Positions 9,501 to 16,613 of a stretch of DNA of 49,083 nt are shown piece after piece. The DNA is taken from positions 1 through 49,083 of the forward strand of contig CAJURQ010000029.1 of assembly GCA_910588955.1 (NCBI GenBank), written 5' to 3'. Source of the DNA: an uncultured Lachnospiraceae bacterium. GTDB lineage: Bacteria; Bacillota; Clostridia; Lachnospirales; Lachnospiraceae. Every line of letters begins with the position of its first letter. The stretch's first letter is position 1. The notes under the pieces are model-generated. The model did not search any database and was not told where the DNA came from. It saw only the letters and a list, made by a program, of their open reading frames with translations. The position numbers were made by a program, and so were the translations under genes.

Positions 9501-10105
9501 ATGTGTTTGAGTGCGTAAGGCAGCTTTACCAGGAGGAGGCGCCTCTGCATTCGGTCTGCAGGATTGCATACCTGCGGTACTTTGCGGACAGGGAACGGGA
9601 TGCGGATGTGCAGAAACTGTGCGGCGTCTTTTTGGAGTCCCTTCTCGCGCAGGGGATTGTGATGCCCTTCTACCGAAAGTTTTTCGGGTGCGTGCCGCAG
9701 CTTAGCGCCTATCTGGACAAGACGATGGTGGAGTACCGCACGACTTCCGGGGCGCGGGTGATGATTCACTATCTGATTCAGGAGGAAGGCGCGGCGGGAG
9801 AGGAGTACACCCACGAGGAGATGCGCGATATGTTCGGAGGCATCTGCGTCAGAGAGTTCATCCTGTTTTTCGGGGAGCAGCTTAGGTATTATATTACGGA
9901 GGAATCGGAGAACGGGGAACAGCTCGTGGTGAGCGACGTGATCCAAAAAGGCGAAGCCGGGGAGGATATCTCCGAGGGGCGGTTTACCATTTTAAACGAT
10001 ATTATGATCGGGAAGACTCTGCATGATTACGATACGGTGAACGATCTGCTGTTTACGTATTTCCGGCAGGATCATATGGTGGAGCAGATATTCACACTGC
10101 GTTAA
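6554..10105 (+). CDS. Giant helical-repeat protein, DUF5717-type
   Basis: 1183 aa, cytoplasmic, no signal peptide. The first ~110 residues are a beta domain (GSLDFSCPRVTL, FFVYGPEGMVTEGTV, SNRGEYELPF). Residues ~290 to the end are alpha-helical, tetratricopeptide-like repeats with many RRLY- and EEAVEW-type helix pairs. The overall pattern matches what I remember of the Lachnospiraceae family annotated DUF5717, which has no assigned function. No catalytic motif is seen. It opens an operon with a DnaK-like protein, a TPR protein and a coiled-coil membrane protein, so a scaffold role in a chaperone-like or envelope-associated complex is possible; that is inference. The start has no ribosome site and lies 6 nt after the -10 box. 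Confidence 0.8.
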   Translation: MIVDEILEGKFHTGDGSLDFSCPRVTLSLQADTVCEGSFFVYGPEGMVTEGTVTASDLRMTCITKRFGGSEDEILYRFDAAGMEAGQEVSGSFFVVSNRGEYELPFQVTVLSDEIDSSLGKIRNLFHFTNLARSNWTEAVSLFYDPCFKKVFTGHDRLYLAAYKGLCAVPGNEHNVEEFLQEIHKKKPVEFLPEESEIRLEDPAGDARYALVINRNGWGYTRLRFQTEGEFLRLEEESADESSFADNIYRLYYGIDTEKLHSGTNLGAIVLLRENGTVRIPVTVVRRVSGARTLGAKREKKQLTVQLMEYYQAHRLKKIGTTTWLAETGKLLTRMEQLDDKDIAVKLFRGQLLMSQERGNEAKWQIEKLRDQVNAIREENPALWCYYLYLTTLISEDDSYVDEVAETVSRIYSRRKGDWRIAWLLLYLSEEYVESVSRRWLLLEELFIHHCTSPMIYIEAWNILCMNPAMLRKLDLFEEQVLNYAVKNGVMQEEILLQVVYLAGQKRGYSEGIFRILKGCYALIPHKEVLHEICSLLIKGNRGGEAYFPWFRAGVEENLRITRLYEYYMMSLPRGFDGELPKMVLLYFAYRSDMHYEVTAYLYAYVYRRRETLADIYVNYIAAMERFVSEQISKGRINRDLAYLYEKILTLSMIDEQTARSLVSLLFMREVRTEAENAKEVLLAYACRSDIKRFPITDGRAFVPVYDNDCRVLLGDGEGNFFTEGMAYSVDALMKPARLAPMIAPFVRNHLGYAVYACYARQHTFVVQEDNADLFALLSSSERIEEEEKKKIYPMVVDFYYEKDRMRELDEYLLTLHPEDVSRHDRGKIVRFLVSRGMYEEAVEWVRRFGPYDMDAKTLLKLGSRFLDLTETEDDPMLTGTLLYVVQKGKYDDNVLDYLVKWFSGSIRQMRDIWKLAEDFGVDTYRLCERMLVQMLYTGVRVEECLDIFRSYTKSGGSERIRAAFVSACCYDDVVKEEPADPYVFECVRQLYQEEAPLHSVCRIAYLRYFADRERDADVQKLCGVFLESLLAQGIVMPFYRKFFGCVPQLSAYLDKTMVEYRTTSGARVMIHYLIQEEGAAGEEYTHEEMRDMFGGICVREFILFFGEQLRYYITEESENGEQLVVSDVIQKGEAGEDISEGRFTILNDIMIGKTLHDYDTVNDLLFTYFRQDHMVEQIFTLR

Positions 10106-10123
10106 CAGCGCGAAAAGAAATTT

Positions 10124-10148
10124 GAGAATGCCACAAACAGGCATTCTC
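10124..10148. repeat. Intercistronic hairpin (GAGAATGCC type)
   Basis: Perfect 9-bp arms (GAGAATGCC / GGCATTCTC) around a 7-nt loop, between two operon genes and just before the ribosome site of the next one. No T tract follows, so it is not an intrinsic terminator. It shares its arm with hairpins at 33689-33707 and 48980-49006. Confidence 0.8.
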
Positions 10149-10169
10149 CGAAGGCTATGGGAGAACGAT

Positions 10170-11483
10170 ATGTTTTTAAACACGAAAGAGGACGACAAAC
10201 CGCATAGGGGGAGTGTGTTTGTGGGGTACGATCTGGGGGAGAGGTATGCCCAGATCAGCTACTGCCTCTTTGAAGACGGGGAAGTGGAGACGGTCGCGCC
10301 CGTGGTGGGGACAAAGCAGTACAACATCCCGTTTATGTTATGTAAACGAAGAGGGACGAACCAGTGGCTTTACGGCAAGGAGGCGGTCAAGAGCGCCGGG
10401 GAGGAATCCATGTGCCCGGTGGACGATATTCTGAACTTTGCAAGAAAAGGGGAGGAGATAGAGCTGGACGGGGAGACTTACGACCCGGTGGCGCTTCTGA
10501 CCCTCTTTATCAGGAGAAGTCTGGGGCTTATGAGTTTTATCGTCCCGGTGGAGCACATTGGCGCGCTGCTGTTTACGGTGGGGCGGATGGACGACCGCAT
10601 GGTGGAAATTCTCTTGCAGGTGGCGGCAAACCTGCAGGTAAAGACGGAGCACATTTATTTCCAGAGCCACACGGAGAGTCTTTACTCCTTTATGTTGTAC
10701 CAACCCTCGGAACTGTGGGCGTATCAGGTGGTAGTCTGCGAGCACGACGGCAGATATTTAAAGACCTACCGCATGGAGTGCAACAAGAGAACTACGCCCA
10801 TTGTGACGCTGATCGAGGAGGCAAGCTACGAGACTCTTGTAGTGCCCGAGGAGGGGGAGGACGAGACTGTGAAGGAGGACGCCTTTCGTCTGGCGGACGA
10901 GCGGTTTCTCGGGATTTTGGAGAAATTATGCGAGGGGAGGATCGTCTCCTCGGCGTATCTTCTGGGGGACGGTTTCCGTGAGGAGTGGCATAAAAAATCG
11001 CTGCAGTTTCTCTGTAGGAACAGGCGGGTCTTTCAGGGTAACAACCTGTACAGCCGGGGGGCAGTCTACAGCCTTTTGGAGAAGTTTGATACGAGTGAGG
11101 CGGGAAAGACCCATATCTTTCTGGGCGAAGATAAATTGAAGGCGAATATCGGTATGCGGGTGCTGCGGCAGGGCAAGGAATCCTACTACGCGCTTTTGGA
11201 CGCCGGGGAAAACTGGTACGACCTGCACAAGTCATGCGAGATTCTTCTCGGTAAGGAAAGGGAAGTTTCCTTCGTGGTCACGCCGCTTAACGGGAAGAAT
11301 GTGGAGACGAGGACAATCCCCCTTGCGGGTGCGAGGGAGACGGGCGCGCCCTTTACCAGATACGCGCTGGATGTGGCGATGGCTTCCGCCGATACGGTGA
11401 CGGTAGTCGTGACGGATTTGGGGCTGGGCGAGTTTTTTCCGGCAAGCGGGCAGAAATGGGAAGAAGAGTTTCGGATTTTCTAA
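10170..11483 (+). CDS. DnaK/actin-fold ATPase-like protein, DUF5716-type
   Basis: 437 aa from the ATG at 10170, preceded by GGGAG at 7 nt; an in-frame ATG at 10122 lies inside the intercistronic hairpin and is unlikely. VFVGYDLGERYAQISYC near the N-terminus resembles the phosphate-1 loop of the Hsp70/actin fold. TESLYSFML recalls the connecting helix, and AYLLGDGFREEW recalls the adenosine motif. The substrate-binding domain of Hsp70 is absent; the last ~110 residues are beta-rich. It matches my memory of DUF5716-type proteins found beside DUF5717-type ones. It probably binds a nucleotide and works with the neighbouring repeat proteins, but no client is known. Confidence 0.78.
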   Translation: MFLNTKEDDKPHRGSVFVGYDLGERYAQISYCLFEDGEVETVAPVVGTKQYNIPFMLCKRRGTNQWLYGKEAVKSAGEESMCPVDDILNFARKGEEIELDGETYDPVALLTLFIRRSLGLMSFIVPVEHIGALLFTVGRMDDRMVEILLQVAANLQVKTEHIYFQSHTESLYSFMLYQPSELWAYQVVVCEHDGRYLKTYRMECNKRTTPIVTLIEEASYETLVVPEEGEDETVKEDAFRLADERFLGILEKLCEGRIVSSAYLLGDGFREEWHKKSLQFLCRNRRVFQGNNLYSRGAVYSLLEKFDTSEAGKTHIFLGEDKLKANIGMRVLRQGKESYYALLDAGENWYDLHKSCEILLGKEREVSFVVTPLNGKNVETRTIPLAGARETGAPFTRYALDVAMASADTVTVVVTDLGLGEFFPASGQKWEEEFRIF

Positions 11484-11499
11484 GCGGACGCTGCCGGCG

Positions 11500-11527
11500 C
11501 GGGAAACACGTTGAGCGGCGTTTCCCG
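11500..11527. repeat. Second intercistronic hairpin
   Basis: Eight-bp arms CGGGAAAC / GTTTCCCG with a 12-nt loop in the gap between the DnaK-like gene and the TPR gene. No T tract follows. It could protect or set processing of the operon mRNA. Confidence 0.6.
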
Positions 11528-11551
11528 AAGGGATGAGGGACGAAAGAGAAG

Positions 11552-12400
11552 ATGGAGAGTCAGATGATTCTGGGAACAGGCAGGCGGGCGGAGAACCCCT
11601 ACTATATGGAAAGGTTTTATGTAAACCTATATTCGGTGGAAGAACTGTGTTTCCTCTTCGTAGACAGGGCGGAGCTTCTGGATGCGGAGATCATGCAGCG
11701 GGGCATGGTCAGATGGCTGGAGGAGGAGTGTTCTTTAAGCGATCTGGCACACACGCTGGATGCGCTGTTAAACAGACGGGGTTCTACCGCGGCTTATGTG
11801 GGCGCGGTTTTGGAGTATGTGAATATCTATCCGGCGGATGTGATAGAGAGGACAGAAGAGATCGTGCGGGGCAACGACGGCTTAAGTCCCTATGAGCGGC
11901 AGAAGGCGAAGGCGGATTATCTTCTCGGGGAGAAACGGTATCTGGCGGCGCTGCAGCAGTATCAGAGTCTGGCGGAGGAAGTGCCGGAGACCGAAAAACT
12001 CCTTCTGGCGAGACTTTATCACAATATGGGCGTGGCGTGTGCGGGCATGTTTCTCTACGGACAGGCGGCGGACTGGTTTATGAAGTCTTATCAGACGGAC
12101 GGCAAGCGGGAGGGGCTTAAGATGTATCTTGCCGCGCTGCGTATGGGGCAGCAGGAGAACGCGTATATTGATTATATCGCGGTGCACCCCGAGTATCACG
12201 ACCTGTCTCTGGAAGTGGAGCGGATGATGAAGCGGGCGGAAGGTTCTTTTGAGGGAACGGATGAAAACCGGATGCTCGTCACTTATCAGGTGATGAAGGA
12301 GGAGGGCGCGGGCGCGCTTGGCAGCTCTACGCCTTATTATGATGAGATCGGGAAACTGACGGCGGGGCTTAAAGAAAGCTATCGCAGAAGTATGAGGTAG
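11552..12400 (+). CDS. TPR-repeat protein of the unknown operon
   Basis: 282 aa. Helical throughout, with a central block around residues 118-200 (KADYLLGEKRYLAALQQYQS, LYHNMGVACAGMFLYGQAAD) typical of tandem tetratricopeptide repeats. It has no signal peptide or catalytic motif. The start ATG has only a weak purine-rich ribosome site. It lies 68 nt after the DnaK-like gene and 34 nt before the coiled-coil gene, in the same direction, so it is part of the same operon. TPR proteins usually mediate protein contacts, and a link between the ATPase-like protein and the membrane partner would fit. Confidence 0.75.
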   Translation: MESQMILGTGRRAENPYYMERFYVNLYSVEELCFLFVDRAELLDAEIMQRGMVRWLEEECSLSDLAHTLDALLNRRGSTAAYVGAVLEYVNIYPADVIERTEEIVRGNDGLSPYERQKAKADYLLGEKRYLAALQQYQSLAEEVPETEKLLLARLYHNMGVACAGMFLYGQAADWFMKSYQTDGKREGLKMYLAALRMGQQENAYIDYIAVHPEYHDLSLEVERMMKRAEGSFEGTDENRMLVTYQVMKEEGAGALGSSTPYYDEIGKLTAGLKESYRRSMR

Positions 12401-12434
12401 AGAACGATAAACGGTTCTGACGTGGAGGAGAAAA

Positions 12435-13616
12435 ATGGGCTTTATTAAAAGACTGCTTAACAGGTTCCGCAGGGACTACGACGAGTATGATGAGGAAGAG
12501 TGGGATGAGGAGGAGTCCTCGCGGGAGATAGATTTTGACAATAAGGAACAGCGAAGCGACTATGTGAAAAATTGTCTGGAGAAGATTGCGGACGCCACGA
12601 AGGAACTGGAGAACTTAAACTTCGAGTACAACATGGTCACCTCCTACTTAAAGGATATGGAGGAGATCGAGGCGCTGCCTCCGGAGGAGAGCGAACAGTT
12701 GAAGGAATGCGCGAAACGGGTGTCTCTTCTGCAGGAGCGGAAGACGGATTTCATGGGTCGCCCCCACCGGATCACGGACGAGAAGTTCCGTATGGTGGAA
12801 CGCATGGAAGACGAGATGGAGGAGGCTTTCACAAAGCTCACCGACGCGGAGAATTATCAGGAACTGATCCGCAAGGATTTAAGCCGTCTGGAGGGGGAAA
12901 AGCACGCCTATCTCTACCGCAAGAATGAGGTGATGCGGCTGATTTCCGACACCAAAGGCATGACCATTATCTGTGTGACGGCTCTGGGGCTGTGCGTGCT
13001 GCTGCTCATGTTCCTTCAATTTTTCCTGGAGATGGATACGAAGCTGGGGTATCTTGCCACGGCGGGAGTGGCGGCGGTGGCAATCACGCTGATCTATGTG
13101 AAACATATGGATGCGAGGAAGGAGCTGCGAAGGGTTGAAACCGGCATCAATAAAATTATCCTCTTGCAGAATAAAGTAAAAATCCGTTACGTGAACAACA
13201 CCAACCTGCTCGAATATTTATATATGAAGTACGGTGTAAACAGCGCCAAAGAACTGACTGAAATGTGGGAGAATTATAAGGTCGAAAAGGAGGAGCGGGA
13301 GAAATTCCGCAGGGCGGAGCTGGATCTGGATTACAGCGAGCAGGAGCTTTTGAAGATCTTAAAATGCTATCAGGTGCAGGATCCGGCAATCTGGCTGCAT
13401 CAGACAGAGGCGATTCTCGATTCAAAGGAGATGGTGGAAATCCGGCACAACCTGATTATCCGCAGGCAGTCTTTGAGGCGGCGTATGGATTATAACCGGG
13501 AGGTGGTGGCGGGCACGTCCCAAAGAGATATCAAGGCGCTGGTGGAGAAATACCCGAAATACGCGAAGGAGATTATGCAGACGGTGGAGGAGTACGAGCA
13601 GAAGTTTAATTCCTAA
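12435..13616 (+). CDS. Two-TM coiled-coil membrane protein of the unknown operon
   Basis: 393 aa, ATG preceded by GGAGGAG. A very acidic N-terminal tail (EYDEEEWDEEESS, ~residues 17-29) is followed by a long coiled coil (~35-170). Then come two adjacent transmembrane helices, about 174-197 and 203-222, and a second coiled coil to the end. The short turn between the helices implies that both long arms face the cytoplasm. It is the last gene of the operon and likely anchors the complex to the membrane. No family name is recognised. Confidence 0.75.
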   Translation: MGFIKRLLNRFRRDYDEYDEEEWDEEESSREIDFDNKEQRSDYVKNCLEKIADATKELENLNFEYNMVTSYLKDMEEIEALPPEESEQLKECAKRVSLLQERKTDFMGRPHRITDEKFRMVERMEDEMEEAFTKLTDAENYQELIRKDLSRLEGEKHAYLYRKNEVMRLISDTKGMTIICVTALGLCVLLLMFLQFFLEMDTKLGYLATAGVAAVAITLIYVKHMDARKELRRVETGINKIILLQNKVKIRYVNNTNLLEYLYMKYGVNSAKELTEMWENYKVEKEEREKFRRAELDLDYSEQELLKILKCYQVQDPAIWLHQTEAILDSKEMVEIRHNLIIRRQSLRRRMDYNREVVAGTSQRDIKALVEKYPKYAKEIMQTVEEYEQKFNS

Positions 13617-13635
13617 TAATAAATAGGATTAAGGC

Positions 13636-13865
13636 GGCAGGCTGCACAAATAGTTCTCTTGTGTTTGGCTTCGTAAAATGGATTTTCTAAATATTTTGGC
13701 ATGGTTTTGGATAGCGGACGCAACCGCCCTCTACTCGCCATCCGGGCTCGTTACGGGCTTTTCGGGACATCCGTGTCCCGAACTTGCTGGATGTCGGACA
13801 AAACATTAAGAAAATCTCATTTTACTGCGCAAAGACAACTTCGTGAACTATTTGTGCTACCTGCC
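13636..13865. repeat. 230-bp imperfect inverted repeat
   Basis: The outer arms begin GGCAGG-(2 nt)-GCACAAATAGTTC on the left and mirror it on the right (13845-13865). They pair further through a GTAAAATG segment and an ATTTTCT segment. The core carries its own hairpin with 9-bp arms (TTCGGGACA / TGTCCCGAA). No ORF fills it. It occupies most of the gap between the four-gene operon and purB. It resembles a MITE-like or structured-RNA element rather than a terminator, since no T tract ends it. Confidence 0.75.
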
Positions 13866-13889
13866 TAGCTCAGTTTGATGTGGAACTTT

Positions 13890-13917
13890 TTGATATTCAA
13901 ATACAGATGAATATTAA
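13890..13917 (+). promoter_or_regulatory. Possible purB promoter
   Basis: TTGATA at 13890-13895, a 16-bp spacer and TATTAA at 13912-13917. It lies just outside the inverted repeat and about 48 bp before the purB ATG. No PurR box is evident. Confidence 0.4.
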
Positions 13918-13964
13918 CAAGGAATGTAACTAAATTTGAACGAGTAAGAGAAAGGAAACAGATT

Positions 13965-15416
13965 ATGAGTACAGACAGATATGTAAGCCCCTTGTCAGAG
14001 AGATATGCGAGTAAGGAGATGCAGTATATTTTCTCTCCGGATATGAAGTTTCGGACGTGGCGGCGGCTGTGGATCGCGCTGGCGGAGACGGAGATGGAGC
14101 TGGGGCTTTCCCAGAACGGTAAGCCGGTGATTACGCAGGAGCAGATCGACGAGCTAAAAAAGCATGCGGAGGACATCAATTACGACGTGGCGAAGGCGAG
14201 AGAGAAGGAAGTGCGACACGACGTGATGAGTCATGTCTACGCCTACGGGCAGCAGTGCCCCAAGGCGGCGGGCATCATCCACCTCGGCGCAACCTCCTGC
14301 TATGTGGGGGACAACACGGACATTATCGTGATGCGCGAGGCGCTTACACTGGTGAAGAAAAAGCTGGTGAACGTGATTGCGGAGCTTGCGAAGTTCGCGG
14401 AAGAATACAAGGAGCTGCCGACGCTGGCGTTTACCCATTTCCAGCCCGCGCAGCCTACCACCGTCGGAAAGCGGGCGACCCTCTGGGCGCAGGAGTTCTG
14501 TCTCGATCTGGAAGATCTGGATTATGTGCTGGGGAGTCTGAAACTTTTGGGTTCCAAGGGCACGACGGGCACGCAGGCGTCTTTTCAGGAGCTGTTTGAC
14601 GGCGATCAGGAGACCATTGATAAGATCGATCCCATGATCGCTGCGAAAATGGGATTTGAGAAATGCTATCCCGTGTCCGGGCAGACCTATTCCCGCAAGG
14701 TGGACACGAGAGTGTGCAACATACTGGCGGGCATCGCGGCTTCCGCCCACAAGATGTCGAACGACATCCGTCTGCTCCAGCACTTGAAGGAAGTGGAGGA
14801 GCCTTTTGAGAAGAGCCAGATCGGTTCCTCGGCGATGGCTTACAAGAGAAACCCCATGCGCAGCGAGCGTATCGCCTCCCTCGCACGGTTCGTGATGGTG
14901 GACGCTTTGAATCCGGCGATCACTTCCTCTGTCCAGTGGTTTGAGCGGACGCTGGACGATTCGGCAAACAAGCGCCTTTCCGTTCCCGAGGCGTTTCTCG
15001 CGGTGGACGGGATTCTGGACCTGTGCCTGAATGTGGTGGATGGTCTGGTTGTATATGATAAAGTGATAACGAAACGCCTGATGAGCGAACTGCCCTTTAT
15101 GGCGACGGAAAATATTATGATGGACGCCGTCAAAGCCGGGGGCAACAGACAGGAGCTGCACGAGAAGATCAGGGAGCTCTCCATGATCGCGGGCGCCAAT
15201 GTGAAGAGAGAAGGAAAGGAAAATAACCTGCTGGAGCTGATCGCGGCGGATCCGGCTTTCAACATGAGTCTGGAAGACTTGCAGAAGACCATGGAGCCGT
15301 CTAACTATGTGGGACGCGCGCCGCTGCAGGTGGAGAACTTCTTAAAAGAGATTGTGAATCCGATTTTGGAAGAGAATAAAGAGCTTTTGGGAGTGACGGC
15401 GGAGATCACCGTGTAG
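13965..15416 (+). CDS. purB: Adenylosuccinate lyase
   Basis: 483 aa. It removes fumarate from SAICAR in de novo purine synthesis and from adenylosuccinate on the way to AMP. The fumarase/aspartase-superfamily signature SSAMAYKRNPMRSE (~286-299) is clear, as are THFQPAQPTT and the early LGATSCYVGDN block carrying catalytic-type residues. Length is usual for this clostridial form. The ATG has a GAGAAAGGA ribosome site. It is followed after 9 nt by the CDF transporter, whose ribosome site overlaps the purB stop, so both share a transcript. The partner enzyme PurA is encoded about 9 kb downstream. Confidence 0.97.
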   Translation: MSTDRYVSPLSERYASKEMQYIFSPDMKFRTWRRLWIALAETEMELGLSQNGKPVITQEQIDELKKHAEDINYDVAKAREKEVRHDVMSHVYAYGQQCPKAAGIIHLGATSCYVGDNTDIIVMREALTLVKKKLVNVIAELAKFAEEYKELPTLAFTHFQPAQPTTVGKRATLWAQEFCLDLEDLDYVLGSLKLLGSKGTTGTQASFQELFDGDQETIDKIDPMIAAKMGFEKCYPVSGQTYSRKVDTRVCNILAGIAASAHKMSNDIRLLQHLKEVEEPFEKSQIGSSAMAYKRNPMRSERIASLARFVMVDALNPAITSSVQWFERTLDDSANKRLSVPEAFLAVDGILDLCLNVVDGLVVYDKVITKRLMSELPFMATENIMMDAVKAGGNRQELHEKIRELSMIAGANVKREGKENNLLELIAADPAFNMSLEDLQKTMEPSNYVGRAPLQVENFLKEIVNPILEENKELLGVTAEITV

Positions 15417-15425
15417 GGAGATACA

Positions 15426-16313
15426 ATGAAAAAGGAAGAGGAATTTGAGCGGGTCGCCATGCGCGTCTCGGCGGTCAGTATTATCGCCAACTTTGCGCTG
15501 ACCGCATTTAAGCTGTTGGCAGGTATCTTGGCACACTCCGGTGCGATCATTTCCGACGCGATTCATTCGGCATCGGACGTGTTTAGCACCGTTGTGGTTA
15601 TCATTGGCATACGGATATCGAGGAAGGAGTCGGATAAGAATCACCCCTACGGGCATGAGCGTCTGGAGTGCGTGGCGGCGATTGTGCTTGCTACCATTCT
15701 GGCATTTACCGGTCTGGGAATCGGGTATTCGGCGCTCAGACAGATTGCGGGCGGAGATTACGCCAATCTGACGGTGCCGGGGCGGCTCGCGCTCGTGGCG
15801 GCGGCGGTTTCCATCGTCGTGAAGGAGGCGATGTATCAGTATACGAAAATACACGCCAGAAGGATCGACTCCGGCGCGCTGATGGCGGACGCATGGCATC
15901 ACCGCTCTGACGCTCTCTCCTCAGTGGGCGCGCTGATCGGTATCGGCGGCGCGAGGCTCGGGTTTCCGATCTTAGATCCTGTGGCGAGCGTGGTGATCTG
16001 CGTGTTTATCGAGAAAGCGGCATACGAGATTTTCATGGACGCGGTGGATAAGATGGTAGACAAGGCGTGCGACGAGGAGACGGAAAGCGCGCTTAAGGAG
16101 TGTGCGGCGGCGCAGGAGGGCGTGCTCGGCGTAGACCTTTTGCACACGAGAGTTTTCGGCAATAAAATTTATGTGGATATCGAGATACGCGCGGACGGGG
16201 AGGAGACGCTTTGGCGTGCCCACGAGACGGCGGAGCGGGTGCACGATTCCATCGAGAAGAATTTTCCCAAGGTGAAGCATATCATGGTGCATGTGAATCC
16301 GGGGGAGATGTAG
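15426..16313 (+). CDS. Cation diffusion facilitator metal exporter
   Basis: 295 aa inner-membrane protein with six predicted helices in the first ~205 residues and a cytoplasmic ferredoxin-like C-terminal domain ending near VKHIMVHVNPGEM. Helix 2 carries HxxxD (HSASD) and helix 5 carries HxxxD (HHRSD), the metal-site pair typical of zinc-type CDF proteins. HPYGHERLE is the conserved cytoplasmic loop. It should export Zn2+ or a similar divalent ion against protons. It starts 9 nt after purB with GGGAG overlapping that stop codon. Metal specificity is inferred only from the four ligand residues. Confidence 0.92.
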   Translation: MKKEEEFERVAMRVSAVSIIANFALTAFKLLAGILAHSGAIISDAIHSASDVFSTVVVIIGIRISRKESDKNHPYGHERLECVAAIVLATILAFTGLGIGYSALRQIAGGDYANLTVPGRLALVAAAVSIVVKEAMYQYTKIHARRIDSGALMADAWHHRSDALSSVGALIGIGGARLGFPILDPVASVVICVFIEKAAYEIFMDAVDKMVDKACDEETESALKECAAAQEGVLGVDLLHTRVFGNKIYVDIEIRADGEETLWRAHETAERVHDSIEKNFPKVKHIMVHVNPGEM

Positions 16314-16335
16314 ATAAACCGCCGAAAGCTGTAGA

Positions 16336-16524
16336 GAAGGAATAGCAGATAAAGAACTTTCTGCGTTGTTGGCTCGTGACTTACTTGTTCCCATTGTACA
16401 TAATACAACTTTTGAAGAACTGCGTGAAGTTAGTCCATTGCTTGGCTCAAGAAGTGGTTTAAGTACGATTGAGGAATCATTGGAGGATGTAGCGGCAAAA
16501 ATAGCAGAATTAGTTACTTTATAA
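16336..16524 (+). pseudogene. Remnant of a TIR-domain protein C-terminus
   Basis: A start-less open frame of about 62 codons ends at TAA 16522-16524. It carries LLVPIVHNTTFEEL, SPLLGSRSGLST and a final ESLEDVAAKIAEL. This order (P-I/V-xH, SPxLA-like, threonine-rich turn, final IA helix) recalls the C-terminal third of bacterial TIR domains, which are NAD-degrading defence effectors. No ATG, no ribosome site and no upstream part exists. AT-rich codons match the next gene rather than purB or the CDF gene. The family call rests on motif memory. Confidence 0.45.
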
Positions 16525-16613
16525 ACAGAAAAATGATTATAATTTGCACCATTGTGTGATTTACCTTGTTATAAAGGATATATTTAGCGTTATGAATAGA
16601 GAGGTAATTTGTT

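Noticed and set aside
9131..9946. 271-aa open frame on the minus strand
   Set aside because: It is antisense to the 1183-aa gene, histidine- and arginine-rich, a typical shadow of a GC-rich coding strand.
10124..10148. Hairpin considered as a terminator between the first two genes of the unknown operon
   Set aside because: No T tract follows, and the next gene's ribosome site is immediately downstream, so it is read as an intercistronic structure.
14154..15161. 335-aa open frame on the minus strand
   Set aside because: It is a shadow of purB on the opposite strand, with no ribosome site and shadow-like composition.
16311..16613. Possible continuation of the CDF transporter
   Set aside because: The CDF frame ends normally at 16313 with a standard C-terminus; the following frame is different and AT-rich.
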